A DNA stretch of 64,000 nt from Streptomyces sp. NBC_01428 (GTDB lineage: Bacteria; Actinomycetota; Actinomycetes; Streptomycetales; Streptomycetaceae): positions 2,418,001 to 2,482,000 of the forward strand of contig NZ_CP109499.1 in the NCBI RefSeq assembly GCF_036231965.1, given 5' to 3'. Below, one piece after another: positions 62,785 to 64,000 of this stretch; position 1 is the first letter of the stretch; every line of letters begins with the position of its first letter. Both the position numbers and the translations under genes were made by a program. The notes under the pieces are model-generated. The model did not search any database and was not told the origin of the DNA. It was given only the letters and a program-made list of their open reading frames with translations.

Positions 62785-64000
62785 GTGCGATTCGAGGTGT
62801 GGGCACCGCACGCCGACCGGTTGACACTCCACTGCGACGACGTCACGAGCGCGATGGAGCGCGATCCGGGCCGTCCGGGATGGTGGAGTGCCGAGGCGGA
62901 CGCGCGGGACGGGACGCGGTACGGCTTCGCGGTCGACGACGGGCCCGTCCTGCCCGATCCGCGCTCGCGACGGCAGCCCGACGGTCCCGACGGGCTGAGC
63001 GCGGTGGTCGACCAGGCGCGGTACGCGTGGCGGTCCGAGTGGGCCGGGCGCGCGCTGCCGGGAGCGGTCCTGTACGAGCTGCACGTGGGGACGTACACGT
63101 CCGAGGGCACGCTGGACGCGGCGGCCGAGCGGCTCGGTCATCTGGTCGAACTGGGCATCACCCACGTCGAGTTGATGCCTCTGTGCCCGTTCCCCGGGCG
63201 GCACGGCTGGGGGTACGAGGGCGTCTCCCTGTGGGCGGTGCACGAACCGTACGGCGGCCCCGAGGCGTTGAAGCGCTTCGTCGACCGGGCGCACGAACTC
63301 GGCCTGGGCGTCGTCCTGGACGTCGTGCACAACCACCTCGGGCCGTCCGGCAACTACCTGCCCGCGTTCGGGCCGTACTTCACGGACACGCATCAGACGC
63401 CGTGGGGTTCGGCGGTGAACCTGGACGCGCCGGGCTCGGACGAGGTGCGCGACTACTTCGTGGGCAGCGCGCTGGCCTGGCTGCGCGACTACCGGCTCGA
63501 CGGGCTGCGCCTGGACGCGGTGCACGCGCTGAAGGACACCCGCGCGCTGCACTTCCTGGAGGAGTTGTCGGCGGCGGTGGGCGCGGTCGCGGGCGAGCTG
63601 GGCCGGCCGCTGTTCCTGATCGGCGAGTCGGACCTGAACGACCCGCGGCTCATCACCTCCCGCGAGGAGGGCGGTCTCGGTCTGGACGCCCAGTGGAACG
63701 ACGACTTCCACCACGCCCTGCACACCACGCTGACCGGCGAGGGGCAGGGCTATTACGCCGACTTCGCGCGGGCGCCGCTCGCGGCCCTGAGCAAGACGCT
63801 GACCTCGGGCTTCTTCCACAACGGCAGCTACTCCAGCTTCCGCGGCCGGCATCACGGCAGGCCGATCGACCGCGCGCGGATCTCGGCGCAGCGCCTTCTC
63901 GGGTACACGCAGACCCACGACCAGATCGGCAACCGCGCCCAGGGCGACCGGCTGTCCGCCTCCCTCTCCCCCGGGCTGCTGGCCTGCGCGGCGGCGCTGA
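62785..64000 (+). CDS. treZ: Malto-oligosyltrehalose trehalohydrolase, 3' end outside window
   Basis: The first 405 residues of TreZ, which cuts trehalose from the product of TreY. Seen are the N-terminal FEVWAPHADRLTLHCDD domain, the barrel with LDVVHNHLGPSGNYLPAFGPYFTD, nucleophile Asp in LDGLRLDAVHALKD, acid Glu in FLIGESDLNDPRL, and TQTHDQIGNRAQGDRL. The GTG has AAGGGGG eight bases upstream; an in-frame ATG at 62743 would add 14 residues. Together with glgX and treY it forms a glycogen-to-trehalose route. Confidence 0.95.
   Translation, partial: MRFEVWAPHADRLTLHCDDVTSAMERDPGRPGWWSAEADARDGTRYGFAVDDGPVLPDPRSRRQPDGPDGLSAVVDQARYAWRSEWAGRALPGAVLYELHVGTYTSEGTLDAAAERLGHLVELGITHVELMPLCPFPGRHGWGYEGVSLWAVHEPYGGPEALKRFVDRAHELGLGVVLDVVHNHLGPSGNYLPAFGPYFTDTHQTPWGSAVNLDAPGSDEVRDYFVGSALAWLRDYRLDGLRLDAVHALKDTRALHFLEELSAAVGAVAGELGRPLFLIGESDLNDPRLITSREEGGLGLDAQWNDDFHHALHTTLTGEGQGYYADFARAPLAALSKTLTSGFFHNGSYSSFRGRHHGRPIDRARISAQRLLGYTQTHDQIGNRAQGDRLSASLSPGLLACAAAL

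Overview
The window is a stretch of very GC-rich chromosome (roughly 72-73% G+C by eye, almost all codons ending in G or C) from an actinomycete, almost certainly Streptomyces. Supporting signs are an alditol oxidase of the S. coelicolor AldO type, an OleD/Mgt-type macrolide glucosyltransferase, two genes carrying the rare TTA codon, many probable leaderless genes, and a sulfate assimilation cluster headed by the Streptomyces-type leader peptide. No rRNA, tRNA, CRISPR array, insertion sequence or phage gene was recognised.

Region by region. 1-8.3 kb: the end of an alpha/beta hydrolase, a 2-hydroxyacid dehydrogenase, alditol oxidase, GH2 beta-galactosidase, a second alpha/beta hydrolase and a PEP mutase/isocitrate lyase-type enzyme. 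8.3-20.8 kb: mostly single-gene enzymes and regulators: rhomboid protease, DUF2264 protein under a LacI-type operator, methyltransferase, nitroreductase, homocysteine S-methyltransferase, carboxylesterase, ThuA-like protein, glyoxalase-fold protein, two AraC regulators, NmrA-like protein and a YihY membrane protein. 20.8-26.2 kb: AidB-like acyl-CoA dehydrogenase, a GAF-domain regulator with a TTA codon, a secreted protein of unknown function and a GNAT acetyltransferase.

26.2-35.9 kb is the core of the window: a sulfur assimilation cluster in the order leader peptide, sulfite reductase, 59-residue zinc-ribbon protein, cysH, cysC, cysD, cysN, a sulfonate-type ABC transporter (binding protein, ATPase, permease) and a sirohydrochlorin chelatase-like protein. 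Import supplies sulfur compounds, CysDN activates sulfate to APS, CysC and CysH handle APS/PAPS, Sir makes sulfide, and the last gene can metallate the Sir cofactor. Most joints from sir to cysD are ATGA overlaps.

35.9-48.9 kb: DsbA-like protein, ketopantoate reductase-like protein, DUF1697 and NTF2-like genes, an MMPL exporter, a CDP-alcohol phosphatidyltransferase, the macrolide glucosyltransferase with a palindromic operator inside its promoter, a three-gene sugar ABC importer without its own ATPase, an aminoglycoside phosphotransferase-fold protein and a 3'-5' exonuclease. 49-64 kb: a HEPN-domain protein, a two-gene arrangement that looks like a copper amine oxidase split into an N-domain protein and a catalytic protein, and a glycogen-to-trehalose set (glgX, treY, treZ) interrupted by a P450, two paralogous M14 carboxypeptidases (one with a TTA codon) and a DUF1707-FHA protein. 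treZ runs off the right edge.

The most unusual items are the apparent split copper amine oxidase, the operator-in-spacer promoter of the glucosyltransferase, the sulfur leader peptide with its coupled zinc-ribbon protein, the two TTA-codon genes, and frame breaks at G/C homopolymers at the 3' end of the rhomboid gene and the 5' end of one M14 gene.
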